Positions 32,105 to 43,845 of a stretch of 64,000 nucleotides of DNA are shown here, one piece after another; within the stretch, counting starts at the first letter, position 1; each line of letters begins with the position of its first letter. Origin of the DNA: Enoplolaimus lenunculus. Taxonomy: Eukaryota > Nematoda > Enoplea > Enoplida > Thoracostomopsidae. The DNA is taken from contig JASANG010001891.1 in NCBI GenBank assembly GCA_030248215.1, forward strand, positions 1 through 64,000, in the 5' to 3' direction. The notes under the pieces were generated by a model. That model was not told the origin of the DNA. It was given only the letters and a program-made list of their open reading frames with translations, and did no database searches. The position numbers and the translations under genes are program-made.

Positions 32105-32800
32105 TAGTTCATTCAAACATTTGGTATTTAAAGATTAGTTTAAATATATTTTCAAAAATCAACGCAAGTACCCTTAATCCTCCCTCCTGCCTACTTCGTT
32201 GTTTCTGAATTATACACAGAGAACGAACCAGCGAACGACAACTACCAAACAACACCTTTTTAATACTGACCGGTACAGAAATATCACTCTGCACTTACTG
32301 GTTCGCTTCATTCACAAGGCCTATTATAGCAGATAAATTATTTATAACCAGTACAGTTAAGACCAACAGCGACCGCAGCTCATGTTTCGTTTAACTATTA
32401 ATGACCGTTTCAGAATGTGCCAAAACAAAACGCTAAGATTTGCCCCTGAATCTATCTTGTCACTCTTCGCTATATGCAAATTTCGAACAAGTAATAAATC
32501 ACTAATCACGATTGTGTTCCGTTAAAAGCCAAAAAAACTACAAGCTTTGCATTCACATTTTTAGTTTTTATTTAGCGTTAAACTAAATATATATGCGACG
32601 CAGTAACCGCAGTAAGGCGTTATACATAGCACTAGACCGGTTTCAAATGTTACTTATATTGAATAATGCAAAATTATCCTGAAAACGTTAGTAGACATCA
32701 GCAGTGGGCATCGAAGGCAACTAGGTTGTGTCGGAGTCAGCACGCTCTGGAGCCTCAGGTGGTATGTTCTGGAAGTTAGAATAAATTTCCCTTTCACTCA
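32105..32800. other. Unannotated interval
   Basis: No gene or repeat family recognised. Confidence 0.5.
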
Positions 32801-33075
32801 CAGAGTATACTATGAGCAACTAAATACAACTAATATACGAGCAATGCAGACACTGCTAACAATGTTTAACAATTCTAACGTATATGCGCAGTGCAAAATC
32901 GCCATGAGACGTGAAAGCCCCTCGGGCTCGAGCATCGAGTTCCTATAGCTCAGTGGTCATCGTAACTGCCTCTCACCCGTGAGACTGAGGATCAAATGTT
33001 GTCTTGAAATTACATCTCATATGAAATTGAACATATTCATGTGTGAAAGGTTCAATGAAAAAATCTCAATTAATA
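32801..33075 (+). mobile_element. tRNA-derived SINE, plus copy
   Basis: A tRNA-like head has an A box TAGCTCAGTGG (32946-32956) and a decayed B box GAGGATCAAAT (about 32987-32997). It is preceded by a conserved leader (GAGTATACTATGAGCAACTA and GCGCAGTGCAAAATC) and followed by a shared tail (TTGAAATTACATCTCATATG, ATATTCATGTG). The copy at 48641-49018 has the same order of parts. The head is closest in style to tRNA-Asp or tRNA-Glu genes, but it cannot fold as a working tRNA. Confidence 0.75.
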
Positions 33076-36063
33076 TTAAGACAATGATTTGCATTACAAC
33101 TGTTACAGTACAAGCGTAACATTTAATCATATTCTTGCGCAGAAATTGTTATTCACAAGAGTGCGAACAGTCATAAACTTGAAATGCACCTATAACATTA
33201 AAATAACTATAATTTTAGGTTGAAACATTTCTAAAAGCACGCTTTCCTTTCGATATACATTTTCCACAAAATGAAAGACACGACCTGTGATTAACGTCGA
33301 TAACGAACATAAATTTGTTTGTCAAGGTTAGAAATGTGATCTCAATTCCAAGGCTGCTCAAGTCTTCAACGCTTTTTTCCGTCTTTTCTGGTCTTTGATT
33401 AAAAGTTAAGTTGTAACAAAATGGGTTAGGTAAGATGGTTTGAAAACTCTAAATATTAACCCCGATCAACTGGGTACGCTGAGCTCATGAGATGCCCCAA
33501 CGTGAAGCGACCTTTGAAATCAAAAATGATAAATTTAAAATTCAAATAGGCTGCGAGTCGGACTCAATCAGTCGAGTGAACTGCTCCAATGTATTGTCCT
33601 GTCCTTGTAAATTACCATCGAGCTTTTACTTTTCTTAACGTTTTCTTATTTAATATTCCTTGCGTTTTTATTCAGTATAGTTAATTTTATGGACTTCATC
33701 TTATATACCCGTTCTACGCCTTTTTTCTGGATGCGATCCTGTCTATCAAATACAAGATTGATCAGCATTCAGTTCTCTCGGTCCAGTATAAGACAAAAAA
33801 ATAGAGCCGCTTCATCACTCGTACACGTCTTTTTGAAGTTTTCATAACTCTATGAGCAGCCGAAATATGAAACATAAAACGATTAAGCTATGCTATTTAT
33901 CAAACATTAGGCTGTGACGCATGACCGGAAACATGCAAGATAAGCTGTTTTAGGCATCTATAGTTTTTGCACCGCTTTTAAGCTACTGTTACCCTTAAAG
34001 TTTAAATGTTTGGGTAATAATACTTTGATATAACATGTGATTTAGAGTTTTTGATCTCCAGAGAGCTCTGTAGCGGCGTATACAAACAGAAAAATAGCTA
34101 CAACCCCTGTACTCTGTGAGTAGTTTTAGCTAAAATTTTAAAACACATATATTTTTGAACAATTCGACGACGAAAAATTATTAAATGTACTCGTATATAC
34201 TGTTGTATAATTATAGATATACGCCATAGTAAAACAACGCCATTATTTATCCATTACTGTTTAAAAATTACGTTTCATTTTCTCCGATAAAACACTCTGA
34301 TAATTTGTTTAACTCATCGAAATGTATATCGACTTTTTGTCCAGACCAAAATGGTTTCTTACACTCTGAAAGCTTAAACTAACTTGATTTAACTGGTAAG
34401 ACGTTTAACTTTTATGACTACGATTCCAGGTATAAATTGTGGAACACACAATCGAGTCTCTTACAGTTGAAAAAGTACACTTAACTAGAAATTGTTTACT
34501 CAAAATAATTACAAATATAAAACCCACTACTTTCACTATGTACATAATGTACGTTTGAGTAACGGGTTCGTTACACTGATAAGGCGTTTCCAAAATTAGT
34601 ATGAGGAACATCGCACAAGTTAATGAAACAGTTTACTGAGTTGTGATAAATGAATTCATTGTTCTACTGACATTATATTACAATTCCGATCGTGTTCCGT
34701 GTGGCCTACAACACAAGAATAATTCGTTAAGCTAGACAGTTATCAGACCTTCTAAATATAGAACTTGTATTGGCTTGAAATTAACCACATTATTAGATTA
34801 TGTGCCCCCTGCTTGAAGGTGCTTGGATGATTTCAAGCACAATGTCTAGATCTAAGCGTAATTTATAACGGCATAGTGTCCGACGAAAAGCCTATTGCGT
34901 TGTATTTTGGTTTTACATAGTTCCAATTTTTTGGTGCTGTACGGCCCACCAACCATAAAATTCCGATTTATGGCACCTATACTGAGTCGAGTGCACCTCA
35001 ATAATTCACGCAGGGGACCTTGGCATAGTCGATCATATGGTGCTTCAGCAACCCTTGCGGGGGGTGGGTCGTCACAGCTAAGTGAAGCTTCGGCCCTACT
35101 ACAAAAACCACAGTGACTCTCGTTAAATGCTAAACACTTCAACACTAAGCAGTGCCATTAAAAAGTGTATCATTTAAACATTGGAGAAATCAAGCAACGA
35201 TGTCTATTATTGTCGATCAGCACACGAATACGTTTGTGTGAAGCTAACTAAAGACTACGAGTCGATTTCATTGCACCACAATAATATTTCCCATTTTAGA
35301 GGCCAAAGTATTAATAAAAGCAAACACAAAACATATCTGTACAATCAGGCACCACAGCTGCAAAACTAGTCAAATTTAGCTTAAACGCCATTAGCATGTA
35401 CGCCTCCTAAATATTGGGTTGAGGCATGCAAGTCGGCCCTACTGGAGAAGTTTTATCTAAGCTTACTACAGCGGAAAATTTTCCGATTTGTTACGCTGTG
35501 TAATCTACGTATGTCAAAATTGTTTTGGTAACTCAGGGGTGTACGTGGTACCACCGTTGCACTTTGCCACAAACGCACATGGCCATTAGGCAAGTTTTAC
35601 GCTGTCAGCTAAATCTTCTAAGTCTATGTCGGTCATCACAGTGGTCCACCCCTACAGTGCGTGTCGTATTTGCTTTGTGAACCAAGTTAAAACAGGAAAC
35701 AAACCGGTGAACATGCAGCAGCGTAGCCTGGATTTCATTTCGAGAGGGGTTAACCACAGGTAAAAATGTTTCTGAATTTTAGGATTTAGCTAGGTTTTAA
35801 AGCCTGTTAAAAGTGTTTTTTTAGTCACTTCAGAAATGTACATTGGGGATGTATTTGTACTGTACCTCCCAGATATGCTACTGTGAAGAATATGTTCAAC
35901 GTGGTGCCGGCGGAATAAGAATGAAGAATAAATAAATGTTTTGATAATGCTTTTACACGGAACCGGGCCGCGATACGCACTCTATAAATGCTAGTGGGAT
36001 CAGTAGAACAATGACGCTAAATAAGAGCATAGGAGATTAGTCATTTTGTTGATCTTTGCACCG
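33076..36063. other. 3-kb interval without recognised genes
   Basis: No coding exon or known repeat family was recognised. Near 35730 a segment GTAGCCTGGATTTCATTTCG looks like a relic of the GTAGCC-type MITEs. Open frames at 34852-35145 (-) and 34895-35116 (+) overlap and have no recognisable features. Confidence 0.45.
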
Positions 36064-36204
36064 GGTTCGTAGCCGGAAGGAAACAGACGGTCACACACCT
36101 CTATCGTTAGAAAAAATTTGACATCTCTAGGAGTTATTGGAAACACTTGTATGCTCCTTGTAAAGATTTTTTGATCATTAGTAAGGCGAGCTGGCTACGG
36201 CCTC
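36064..36204. mobile_element. MITE, CCGTAGCCAGC family
   Basis: It runs from GTTCGTAGCCGGAAGG to GCGAGCTGGCTACGGCCTCC, with the family interior (CTTGTATGCTCCTTGTAAAG). Confidence 0.6.
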
Positions 36205-36609
36205 CTTGGCCCACCAGGTCAACTGGGATAAGAATTATATGAAATTAAGTGAACGCAAATGTTTCAGGTTTTACACATATGTCATCAAGGGTGTAATCAG
36301 GGATTTCATAGGGTTCTGCGCTCCTTTCGTTGTAACTTATTAGGTTTTTTGGAACTTTTTCGGTTGGTAACACAATAAATCTCCCTTCAAAATGCTTATA
36401 CTACGTAGCTCTTTCCCAAAACACTGGCTACGCCCCTGAATGTCACTACGTTGTTATATACGTATATATTCTATAGTTTGGAAATTAAATGATCGCCAAT
36501 GCTACAAAGCTGGCTAAAAGAAGTATAAGTTTGCTATTCTCCTAATATCATCGTCAAATCGTGCAAAGCTGATAATTTTGAGTTACAAACTTTAAGAGAA
36601 AAGCTTTAT

Positions 36610-36758
36610 GGCCCATGTATAGAACAGGGCCGGATCGTTTTCCGGCAGGACTGTAATAGAGTCAGTTTAAGCGTTTGACTAACTTTTTTGCTTAGGCTTA
36701 GGCTTATGCTTAGGAATATGCTTATACTACTGTTCCGGCCCTGTTCTATACATCGGCC
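36610..36758. mobile_element. hAT-like MITE with perfect 8-bp target duplication
   Basis: The terminal inverted repeats GGCCCATGTATAGAACAGGG and (right, reverse complement) GGCCGATGTATAGAACAGGG are flanked by identical AGCTTTAT at 36602-36609 and 36759-36766. The interior has GCTTAGGCTTAGGCTTATGC. This is the cleanest copy of the TTAGGC-bearing family and looks the youngest. Confidence 0.9.
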
Positions 36759-36766
36759 AGCTTTAT

Positions 36767-37716
36767 AATATTAACTTGAAAAAACAAACGACGCCATTCT
36801 CTGCATCTCCAAAAGTAATAATCAGAAACCAAACCGAAGAAGTTTCCATTCATGTTTTAAATTTGTAATATATATTTCACTTTTTACCAAACAACATGTT
36901 TTAGAAATAATAGTCTGCAATAAACAAAGTGACGAACAAGCTTGGCGTACGTAAAGAGGACGAACTGAAGGGCGGCTGCGAATAGACTACTGGGTCTAAG
37001 TGCGCAATTAATAGTCCAACGAAGAGAATTTTAAATAAGCCAGTGTAGTTGGCAATTTCTCAATTTTTCAATCTGCATATTATATATATAAATATATATA
37101 TTTATATATATATGTGTGTATAGATTTACGAAGAAAGCCAAGTGTGGTTACGGTGCTCCCCACCCATATCAAAACATGCCGGTGCCCAGGAACTGTTGCT
37201 TAACAAAGCCAGCATTTCTAGTCATTTTTTAACCTTTCTTCCTGCTAACTTAGTCGAAAATGGTTGGCTGCAGTAAAGACACATACAACAATAAATTGGC
37301 CCATGTGTCATCATACGGGTTGTTGAACGCTTGCGGCGTCATTAACAGCGGCATTTTTTCATACAATGAGGAATATCAGGCGCAGTCTACGCTTTCACAA
37401 GTTGAACTACTTCAATAACCAGGGGTATATAAAAAGAGACATTGAGGTGATACATCGTCTCCCTAAATCTCTGAGCAGACAAGAAAATGCTTTAAGCAGA
37501 CTATAGAATAACCTAGTGGATTCTAAAAGACAAAAATTTTCCTGTACATTAGCTATGCTATGCCCACCCGAACAAGGCTACGGTTCTGTTAACACCAGAA
37601 CCGGGTAATGAAATGAAAACTCCGTATGCTTTGACTAAATTAATTTTAAATGACAATTTTCCCGGTGATGTGATTTATTTCTGTTACAATATCGGTTTAC
37701 TTGAGATTATAACGTT
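36767..37716. other. Unannotated interval
   Basis: No gene recognised. It holds the AT microsatellite at 37076-37121 and otherwise unique sequence. Confidence 0.5.
37076..37121. repeat. AT microsatellite
   Basis: An imperfect (TA)n run with TTTATATA interruptions passes into TGTGTGTA. Confidence 0.9.
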
Positions 37717-37993
37717 AAAGCCCAATTCACACGTACAAGTTTTTTCTGGCGAACTTGCAGCTGCAAATTGTACGCAAGACTTGCATTTTTCATCAGCCAA
37801 TGAGACGGCGGCTGCAATAAATTCAGTGAATTTGCACGGATATTCACACATATAAATTAAATTCCTAGCTATGATTTTTAATGAATTATTTGCAGCTGCA
37901 AGTTTTTCGAATGGAATTTTGGACAAAACTTGCAAGTGCAAGTTGCATCTGCAAGTTCTCGCAGCAAAAACTGGCACGTGTGAATAGCACTTT
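37717..37993. mobile_element. MITE, CATTCACACGTGCAAG family, 277 bp
   Basis: It starts AAAGCCCAATTCACACGTAC and ends GCACGTGTGAATAGCACTTT in inverted orientation. The interior has paired GCAGCTGCAAxTTTTTC segments. Open frames across it on both strands (for example 37684-38094) are by-products. Confidence 0.8.
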
Positions 37994-37997
37994 AGTA

Positions 37998-38348
37998 CTG
38001 TAGTGACCCGAATAAGAGGAGGAGTCCTTATCCCTAATAAGAGTCCGTAAGCAGATACAGTTCCTAAACCCCAATTAGAGTCCATAAATGTCAATTATTC
38101 ATAATTGTACCGCATAAATGACTCCAGGACCAAATAATTTGACTTCGAAACTTTAAAGTGTACTTAAGTTTTGAAAGTACATTCCTAAGTGTAACCTTGC
38201 ATTATCGCTCAAGCTATTGACACAAGACAAATAAACTTTCAGTTGACGGATAGTTACACTACCGGATATATATCATTGACGAAGGGTGGCGCAGCGTTGG
38301 AGAGGCCAAATAAATATCAGTCCTCCCCTCTTATTCGGGTCACTACAG
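37998..38348. mobile_element. Tc1/mariner-like MITE, CTGTAGTGACCCGAATAAGA family
   Basis: The terminal inverted repeats CTGTAGTGACCCGAATAAGA and its exact inverse at 38329-38348 are flanked by TA on both sides, the target duplication of Tc1/mariner elements. AATAAGAGTCC and AATTAGAGTCC subrepeats lie at the left end. It sits 4 bp from the end of the preceding MITE. A truncated relative is at 43362. Confidence 0.85.
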
Positions 38349-39274
38349 TACAAATTTCATTAAAAACAATTACATAACTAAATTCTTTCGATTGCTTTTC
38401 TGTATGAAAGAACAGGACATTAGAATCGACACAACCTGATATATACAGTATATAAAAATGTACGTTACATCAACACCAATGTGGTCCAGCCAATGTACAC
38501 TCCCTAGGTTTCATAAGCGACTATTATTTCAGTAGTAAATATGAAGAAGCAAAATTTGAAAAATTTCTACCCGGTGCTTGCAGCCACGTTTTAAAATTTT
38601 ATCCATTGTGCCGTAATTGTGCACCCAGCGCAGTATTCTCAGATAGCTTATGATAAGTTATAAAATTTACAGCTTGAAACAAAGCTACGAACGCGAAACC
38701 ACAGTTTTATAAAAACAGCAAACCTTGAAACTTAAAATCAAGTTAACAACGGGCGAATCCACGAATGCCAAACGTATTATACTGCAAAAACAATGAGGCG
38801 GAAGCATGTATATATCAGTTTAGGTATGGTTTATAATTAAATTATAACAACACACTGATCGAAACAAATATTTTACAAGAAAACCTAAGGTTCAAATAAG
38901 CCGCATTAACAAAAGCATTGTATTTGAGTCGGTATTATTTTTCGAGACAGTAGTAGCAGCTCAAGGCAATTTTGAAAGGAAAAAACAAAACAGTAGCGAA
39001 ACATACACATTGCATGGTAAACTGTCATTGGATATAATTTTTTTCTGTGATAACTTACTCGAAAATAAAATTAATTTTAATGGCTACCTTGAGTTTACAA
39101 TTGAGTTTTCGATGCCAAGTTCCATCTCAGGCGAGTTTATTTGACCGTACTTGTGAATTTGACAATTTTAAAATCAGGTAAATTTTCGTGTTTTAAATTT
39201 TTTGCCAATTCTAATGAACGTTTGATTTGTTGAGTACAGCGTCGTTTAAAATGCAAATTTTGTACGCTTATGAC
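38349..39274. other. Unannotated interval; weak CUB-like fragment
   Basis: A minus-strand stretch at about 39080-39145 between an acceptor-like AG and a GTAGCC donor-like site reads YGQINSPEMELG, loosely like a CUB G-x-I-x-SP start. It is too short and lacks cysteines to be called. Confidence 0.25.
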
Positions 39275-39727
39275 TCAGGGATTCCAGTGGCTTCGGTAAT
39301 CTGATTTTCTCTTTTTTCTGCCGCAGAAATGATATTCTTTAAATTCTTCGCTGTGTTTCGACGCCTGCAATGCAGTGAAAACTAATAGTAAAATCGTCAT
39401 ACTGGCGTGCCCCGAATTAATTCTGCTACTTAATCTCTCACAAAGGTGCGCTCCAACAACTGACAACCCATTAATCGTGTGACTAGAACTCATAGTTCTC
39501 CTCAAAACACAAGCGTAGTGTGCAAGCTCTGTGCAACTGAAAACTAAAGTGAGCATAAAAAACCTATTTTCAACTTTTTCATCAATCCGAAATAAATAAA
39601 TAACATTTTTTTTGCTGGAATTGTGCTCATTTTCCCATGTTTTCAGAATTTTCCCTGTTTTCCTTGAAGCACGAAAACTCTTCGTACCACTTACTATATT
39701 AATGCCGCAATCAGCGAAAACCAACAA
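39275..39727 (-). CDS. Candidate small secreted peptide or first exon (unrecognised)
   Basis: This is the longest single open frame in the window (150 codons from 39727). An internal Met at 39400 begins MTILLLVFTALQASKHSEEF, a plausible signal peptide, followed by a short chain with Cys-Gly-Arg-Lys-Lys-Arg. A Gly followed by basic residues is the amidation and cleavage pattern of neuropeptide precursors, so a 41-residue precursor is one reading; a signal exon of a spliced gene is another. No donor keeps the whole frame. I recognise no homologue and the frame could be chance. Confidence 0.25.
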   Translation of the reverse strand: MLVFADCGINIVSGTKSFRASRKTGKILKTWENEHNSSKKNVIYLFRIDEKVENRFFMLTLVFSCTELAHYACVLRRTMSSSHTINGLSVVGAHLCERLSSRINSGHASMTILLLVFTALQASKHSEEFKEYHFCGRKKRKSDYRSHWNP

Positions 39728-41658
39728 TGTTAAAAAAATTTGCGTTTGTGCCCTTTTAGCGTCTGCATAACATACATCGAATACAATTTTGTCAAAAAAA
39801 CTACAGAACCCGTATTGTGTGGAAAATCACAAACTTTAGTTATAATATTCTGTTACAGAAGAAGACACTCAACCAATAGGTTGTTTAGTCCAAGAGCAGG
39901 TCCATCACTTCTTCATAAAAGGAGGCGTCTTAAGATATGAACGTGAAAAAGCTTGCGAGTGAAGCAAGCGAGAAACCAAACGCAATTTTAATACCAAATA
40001 TTAAAACAAAAGTCTGATTTTGATGCCTGAGGAAGCCTATGCCTGGGTGCGCCCTATGCACCCGCAGTGTACTTGAGCTAAATTTCGAAGTCTGACAAAT
40101 TAGTCTCATTAATAGTAAGTTTACATCGTTTTTAATCTACACAGACCCTCTTGAGTGTTCTAGTGAGAATAAAAACGTTTTGTAAAAACTGTTGTTCAAA
40201 ATCAATATTCGGTACTGAAGCGTGTAAAACCCCAAGCAACCGTCTAGGGTGTAAATTAAGACTCTCGCTTTAGCAAGGTTGTGTCAAAAGTCAAGAAGAA
40301 CTACTACTTAATAGTTATTTAAATTCAATTGGTGAAATCATGCTATGTTTTTGTAGACATTTAGGTTAAGGTTTGCAAGATATTAAATGTAAAAATTTAG
40401 ACAAATTGTGTTAATACGTGCGATACTACAAGCAAGAAGAAACCGCTACAACGGTGTCAGTGTACGCTAAGGCGTTTGTACGCTATTCTCAAAAGCTTGA
40501 CGTAAACTTTATCCATAGCCAAAGCCTAAGTTTAAGCTTAAGTTTCAGGTCTAAGCGTTCTATGCTATAATTTGAAAATTGCCAAAATTACGGGTTGATT
40601 ACATAAGAGGCAACAAATTATCTATATTAAAATTTTACAACTCACTAATTAAAAGACGTCCCTAGCAGGGAACGGATTGTATTGTGAAATATTTCAGTTT
40701 AAAAACTATAATATTTTGAAAAATATTACAATCTCAAAAGAGATCATTAAAACAACGAACCTTTAAACAAATTGCACATTCTGGCTGAGAGTAAACGTGT
40801 TCTATAAACTGAAAAAAAACTAAATATTGTGGCGAATATTTGGAACATTACTGATATAATTATGCAACCTGGTTCGTAGCTAACTTACGCTTGCTAAGAG
40901 ACTAAAAATTATTGATAAGGTGCATACAAGAGTTTCCAATGACTTACAAGCTGTATTTGAAACTTTTCTAACGTTCACCTCTGGCGTCTCTCTCGTTTTG
41001 ATAGTCGTGTGCAGCGTAATTGAACAGATCGAGGAACACGTGTGTAAGGTCAAATAGCTATCACATGACAGGGGAAACAAAAAACATTGTGTAAACAATA
41101 CTTTCGTATGCTAAAATGGAAATCTTCTATAATCGAATTAAACTCTGTCCGCAAACTCAAAACTTAATTTTAAATTTCAATTTATCTTCGCAAGCTTTAT
41201 ATGATCTATTTGACATGATTGAAATAAATATCTTCAAAGCACATTTGCAGCGAAGAACAAATGATGTTAAATAGAAAAACGCCTCAAGCTACAAAAAAAT
41301 AAAAGATCGCTGAGAACTTTTGGTTTCAATCTACGTACGTATCACTGACTGCAATCTTGCATCATATTTGCATTTTTGATAGCCTTTCAATTATTTATTT
41401 CAGTTTTGCCATGCAAAGGGCTAAAAATAGTGCTTGTGCGGTCGAAAAAATCCAATTTGCCTAGGACTCGTATTGTCAAATGTGGTTAACACCTATCAGT
41501 AGTTGGTGATAGGTTGTGCAACCTTTGAACAAGAGCACAGCCATTTAGATGATTTTGGGATTAAACAGACCCTACTACTCAGTAGAATTTTGGCTACTTA
41601 TGTAACTGTCTTCTTTAAAAACTTATAACTGAGTATAGCTGTTATACGTAGTTGAGAA
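39728..41658. other. Unannotated interval with repeat relics
   Basis: No gene recognised. There is a patch near 39950-40080 (GCGAGTGAAGCAAGCGAGAA and CCTGGGTGCGCCCTATGCAC) that recurs in part near 24410, 41775 and 53930, a TTAAGCTTAAGT-type patch near 40510-40560, and a fragment of the GTAGCAACTATCACC family at 41468-41545. Confidence 0.45.
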
Positions 41659-41853
41659 GAGGGCCGGAGCAGCCACCCCCCGGACCCCCATTTGGAGGCC
41701 CCACCCCTACAGGGGCCCCCACCCTAACCGGTTGAAAAAGAACCGCTTAAGTCTTAAAATGCGTCTAGCTTCTCGCTCGCTTCGCTCGCGAGTTTGCAGG
41801 CCCCCAACCTAAAATTTGGGGGTTAGCCCCCACCCCTGCCTGCTCCGGCACTG
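41659..41853. mobile_element. hAT MITE, GC-rich, with perfect 8-bp target duplication
   Basis: The element begins GAGGGCCGGAGCAG and ends (reverse complement) CAGTGCCGGAGCAG. Identical GTTGAGAA flanks lie at 41651-41658 and 41854-41861. The interior has C-rich runs and the palindrome CTCGCTCGCTTCGCTCGCGA. CAGTGCCGG-type ends with 8-bp duplications are typical of hAT elements. Confidence 0.9.
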
Positions 41854-41928
41854 GTTGAGAATACCACAAGAACCCAGAATTCTGTGTTTCATGTTGATCT
41901 GCGTATATGTTAAATAAATATAACTAAC

Positions 41929-42136
41929 GCTCCAAAAAATGGATAGTCAAATTGACTCTCTCGGAAATAGATTTTTCCTGACTACGCAAACTGACTCAAA
42001 TTCGACTCTGCCAGAATCAAACGTGCGACATAGTGAATCGAATTTGACTCTGGTGGAGTCGAATTTGACTCAGTTTGTGGAGTCAGGAAAAGCCTGTTTC
42101 CGAGAGAGTCAATTTGACTCCCCATTTTTTGCAGTG
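41929..42136. mobile_element. Near-palindromic MITE, CACTGCAAAAAATGG family
   Basis: It ends CCCATTTTTTGCAGTG and starts with the diverged inverse CGCTCCAAAAAATGG. The same GACTC/GAGTC fold-back interior as 17907-18106 is present, with an extra GAATCGAATTTGACTC segment. The open + frame over it is repeat-derived. Confidence 0.8.
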
Positions 42137-42564
42137 TTGAATGCATTTCTAACTGATGCAAAAGATAATCTCTTATGAATTTCTAGGTTTGAAAAATGTA
42201 ACTATAAAACATAGTATGGCTAATGTTTGCCGGAAAAATGTCACATGAGCTCCAATGCACCAACAATAAAATTTTTCTTTTTGTTAGCAACGAACAGTTA
42301 CAGTTCAGATACTCAGAAATTAACCAGTTCTCTTGCAACACCAACAAAACGCTTAACCAAGCTAAATCAAAAACTTAGTATAACTGGAGCCAGTGTTGTA
42401 ATGCCATAGCTAATAGTGGTGTATCCTGAATTCCGGGAAGTACAAATAACGTTTCAAATGAAATTAGAGCGTGCTGAAAATAACAAAATAACCTCGGGCC
42501 AGTTGAAATACGGCAATGAAATGCGAAAATTTTCCACCGCTAAACACATCAAATGTTATGTCGA
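42137..42564. other. Unannotated interval
   Basis: No gene recognised. A 60-codon + frame at 42227-42409 has no recognisable features. Confidence 0.45.
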
Positions 42565-42788
42565 AGGGAGCTGCTATACTTTTCGTTCTACGCCGTCTTT
42601 AATTGTCATGCAGTCGCATGCGGCAATTCGCCGCACGACGTCAAACACCCCGGATTCCGGTTCCTGTTGCTGTTCCCGCTCCGGTTCCTGCACAAAAATT
42701 CAATTCCTGTTTCTGTTCCTGTTGCGGCAAAATTTAGTTCCTGTTGGAACCCTGGTATTACAATAGTCAAAAAGTATAGCGCCGCCCT
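42565..42788. mobile_element. GC-rich MITE with a nested CCGGTTCC-rich fragment
   Basis: The inverted ends AGGGAGCTGCTATACTTTT and (reverse complement) AGGGCGGCGCTATACTTTTT belong to the GGTTGCGCTATAC family. Inside, at about 42646-42762, is a TTCCGGTTCCTG-rich piece like the interior of the element at 31398-31840. Confidence 0.65.
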
Positions 42789-43361
42789 AATTACCTCCCG
42801 AGAATGTAAGCAGTTGGTCAAATTTGATAACTAGAGAATTTGATAACATATTTTCAGGTCCGTGGGTAAAAGAAAGTGTGGTGCAGACACAAACGGCAAG
42901 AATTCTGGGACCGGAGAACAAGGTGGAGTCACGATGGTTTAGCATACTCTGGCAAAATGTTGAATTCCTAAAAAAGCTCTTTAACCCTAAGCCATGTCAA
43001 CTGCTTTGCCCTCATAGCATGCTGGTCCGCCTACAAACCGGCACAATAGTTAACTCCAATTTCTAGACCGGAGCGAAACATCTTTGACAAAATTCAAAAT
43101 ATCAATTTCAATTTTCAACCCACCCAATGCTCTCAACCCGAGCCATCAACAAAACGGTAAATATACAAACAAATAGCAAAAGTTGCATCTTTCTTTGGTT
43201 GACTGACGGTGATAAAGTATCGCGAACATACAGAAATGCAACGCCATGGTGTGAGTTGATCTCTTGATAATTGTGTAAACACCTATTTCGTTTCGTTCTA
43301 TCAATCACGCAGTTTGTGAAACAGGTTTGTTTTTACAACTACACGTTTACAGAATGTTATA

Positions 43362-43600
43362 CTGCATTGACCCGAATAAGAGGGGGATAATAAGAGGGGG
43401 TCCACATTTTTGAGTCCGAATCAATAGGAGTCCGTATCCCTAATAAGAGTCCGTAAGCGGATAGGGTCGCTAAACCCTAATTAGAGTCCATAAATGTCAG
43501 TTAGCCCTAACTGTAGTGTATAAATGAATCCAGGACCAAATAATTTGTGTTCGAAACTCTAAAGCGTACTTAAATTTTGAAAGTACATTTCTAGTGTTTG
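43362..43600. mobile_element. Truncated CTGTAGTGACCCGAATAAGA-family MITE
   Basis: The left end CTGCATTGACCCGAATAAGA and the following AATAAGAGTCCGTAAGCGGA match the complete copy at 37998-38348 for about 230 bp. The right end is absent. Confidence 0.75.
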
Positions 43601-43645
43601 GAAGTAGTATGCAGAAACAATTGCAAGCATTGGCATTTTATAAAC

Positions 43646-43845
43646 CTAGAACTCTGCATTCTAAAATGTGTGTAGCAACTATCACCAGTAGATGACAGAT
43701 CTTGTAACTTTTGAGCCAATGGTTGGTGACGTTCGCAATTCATCACATTTTTTGCACCTGATTTATCTTACTATAGTGCACTTTTTAAATCCGCTATTTC
43801 AAGAGTTCGTCAATTTGAAAACTAATCTCTAACTGGCAAACAAGC
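43646..43845. mobile_element. MITE, GTAGCAACTATCACCAGTTA family
   Basis: It contains AAATGTGTGTAGCAACTATC at the left and the inverse-like AACTAATCTCTAACTGGCAA at the right. Diverged. Confidence 0.55.

Noticed and set aside
32941-33000. tRNA gene
   Set aside because: The A box is good but the B box is decayed and there is no acceptor stem; a second copy with the same leader and tail shows it is a SINE.
37684-38094. 136-codon minus-strand frame with many cysteines
   Set aside because: It spans two MITEs end to end and its Cys/Ala-rich part is the translation of GCAGCTGCAAG words.
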